NCBI GenBank assembly: GCA_025766275.1
Contig: JAFKAC010000015.1
Coordinates: 1,054,001 to 1,118,000, forward strand
DNA from: Lactarius indigo
Taxonomy: Eukaryota > Basidiomycota > Agaricomycetes > Russulales > Russulaceae
DNA: 64,000 bases
Direction: 5' to 3'
In this document: piece by piece, positions 63,710 to 64,000 of the stretch
Layout of the letters: each line of letters starts with the position of its first letter
Numbering within the stretch: position 1 is the stretch's first letter
Translations under genes and position numbers: made by a program
The notes under the pieces: model-generated
What the model was told of the DNA's origin: nothing
What the model saw: the letters and a program-made list of their open reading frames with translations, nothing else
The model's database searches: none

Positions 63710-64000
63710 TCACAACTCAATTAAAAGTGCCTCTTTCTTCGGCTGTTCTACCGCAGACGATGCACTCTCATAAGACCCGTATGGGATGGTTGGTGGTGCC
63801 GTTGGAACAGATGGGAAACTCGGAAGAGCAGGCGCAGGAGCGGTTGGATGGGCATATTGGTGCTGCGAGATCGCTGGTGGTACATAAACTGCATGCGCGA
63901 GGGTGCTGTGCCGCGACGGGGGCTGTTGCTGCACGGGCGGAGGCGAAGATATTTGTTGTTGTACTGTCGGGGACTGTACGGACGCAGGAGCCCCCTGTTG
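63710..64000 (-). CDS. C-terminal part of a Pro/Gln-rich protein (truncated by window edge)
   Basis: The frame is open from the right edge to the stop at 63710. It is low-complexity (QQ and PP runs), then ALPSFPSVPTAPPTIPYGSYES and the end KKEALLIEL. The short acidic/aliphatic end resembles clathrin-box-like tails (LIEL/LIDL) of endocytic or ESCRT-0 (Vps27-type) proteins, but this is a weak guess. Its start lies outside the window. Confidence 0.45.
   Translation of the reverse strand, partial: QQGAPASVQSPTVQQQISSPPPVQQQPPSRHSTLAHAVYVPPAISQHQYAHPTAPAPALPSFPSVPTAPPTIPYGSYESASSAVEQPKKEALLIEL

Overview
The window looks like nuclear DNA of a mushroom-forming basidiomycete (Agaricomycetes). Genes are cut by many short GT-AG introns of about 45-70 nt, there are repeated copies of the basidiomycete-type DUF6534 membrane-protein family, and the conserved genes are eukaryotic housekeeping genes (INO80 subunits, PRP16, DPM1, ISA2, IND1). 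No bacterial operons, CRISPR arrays or intact transposases were seen. All exon joins were done by eye, so exon edges are approximate.

Layout. 0-3 kb: ARP5 (+). 3.9-8.7 kb and 12.0-15.0 kb: two related, unrecognised genes (+) with hydrophobic N-termini, long coiled coils and Pro/Ser-rich tails, separated by a DUF6534 gene (9.3-11.2 kb, -). 16.7-18.6 kb: a Sel1-repeat protein (+). 18.6-23.3 kb: no supported gene. 23.4-26.1 kb: ABC-transporter-like ATPase (+) with one apparent frameshift. 28.2-29.3 kb: TMEM53/DUF829-type protein (+). 30.4-38.7 kb: a direct tandem duplication, each unit holding a DUF6534 gene (-) plus a copy of the mitochondrial ribosomal protein gene mL38; the first mL38 copy is decayed. 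39.0 kb: intron-containing tRNA-Leu(CAA). 39.2-41.3 kb: IES6 (-) and IND1 (+), divergent. 41.3-54.4 kb: gene-poor, with two more DUF6534 genes (-) and a decayed ankyrin-repeat gene. 54.4-64 kb: a dense housekeeping block with ISA2 (-), RVB1 (+), DPM1 (-), a NAA38-like LSM protein (+), PRP16 (-) and the C-terminus of one more gene (-) running off the edge.

How it fits together. Three subunits of the INO80 chromatin remodeller (ARP5, IES6, RVB1) lie in one 57-kb span; ARP5 and IES6 form a direct subcomplex in yeast. Two mitochondrial Fe-S factors (ISA2, IND1) and a mitoribosomal protein are also here. The accessory stretches are dominated by a five-copy DUF6534 family, all on the minus strand and with near-identical gene length, and by the pair of coiled-coil membrane genes whose TATA boxes sit at exactly the same distance (75 bp) from their start codons. 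These two families are the best candidates for something undescribed.
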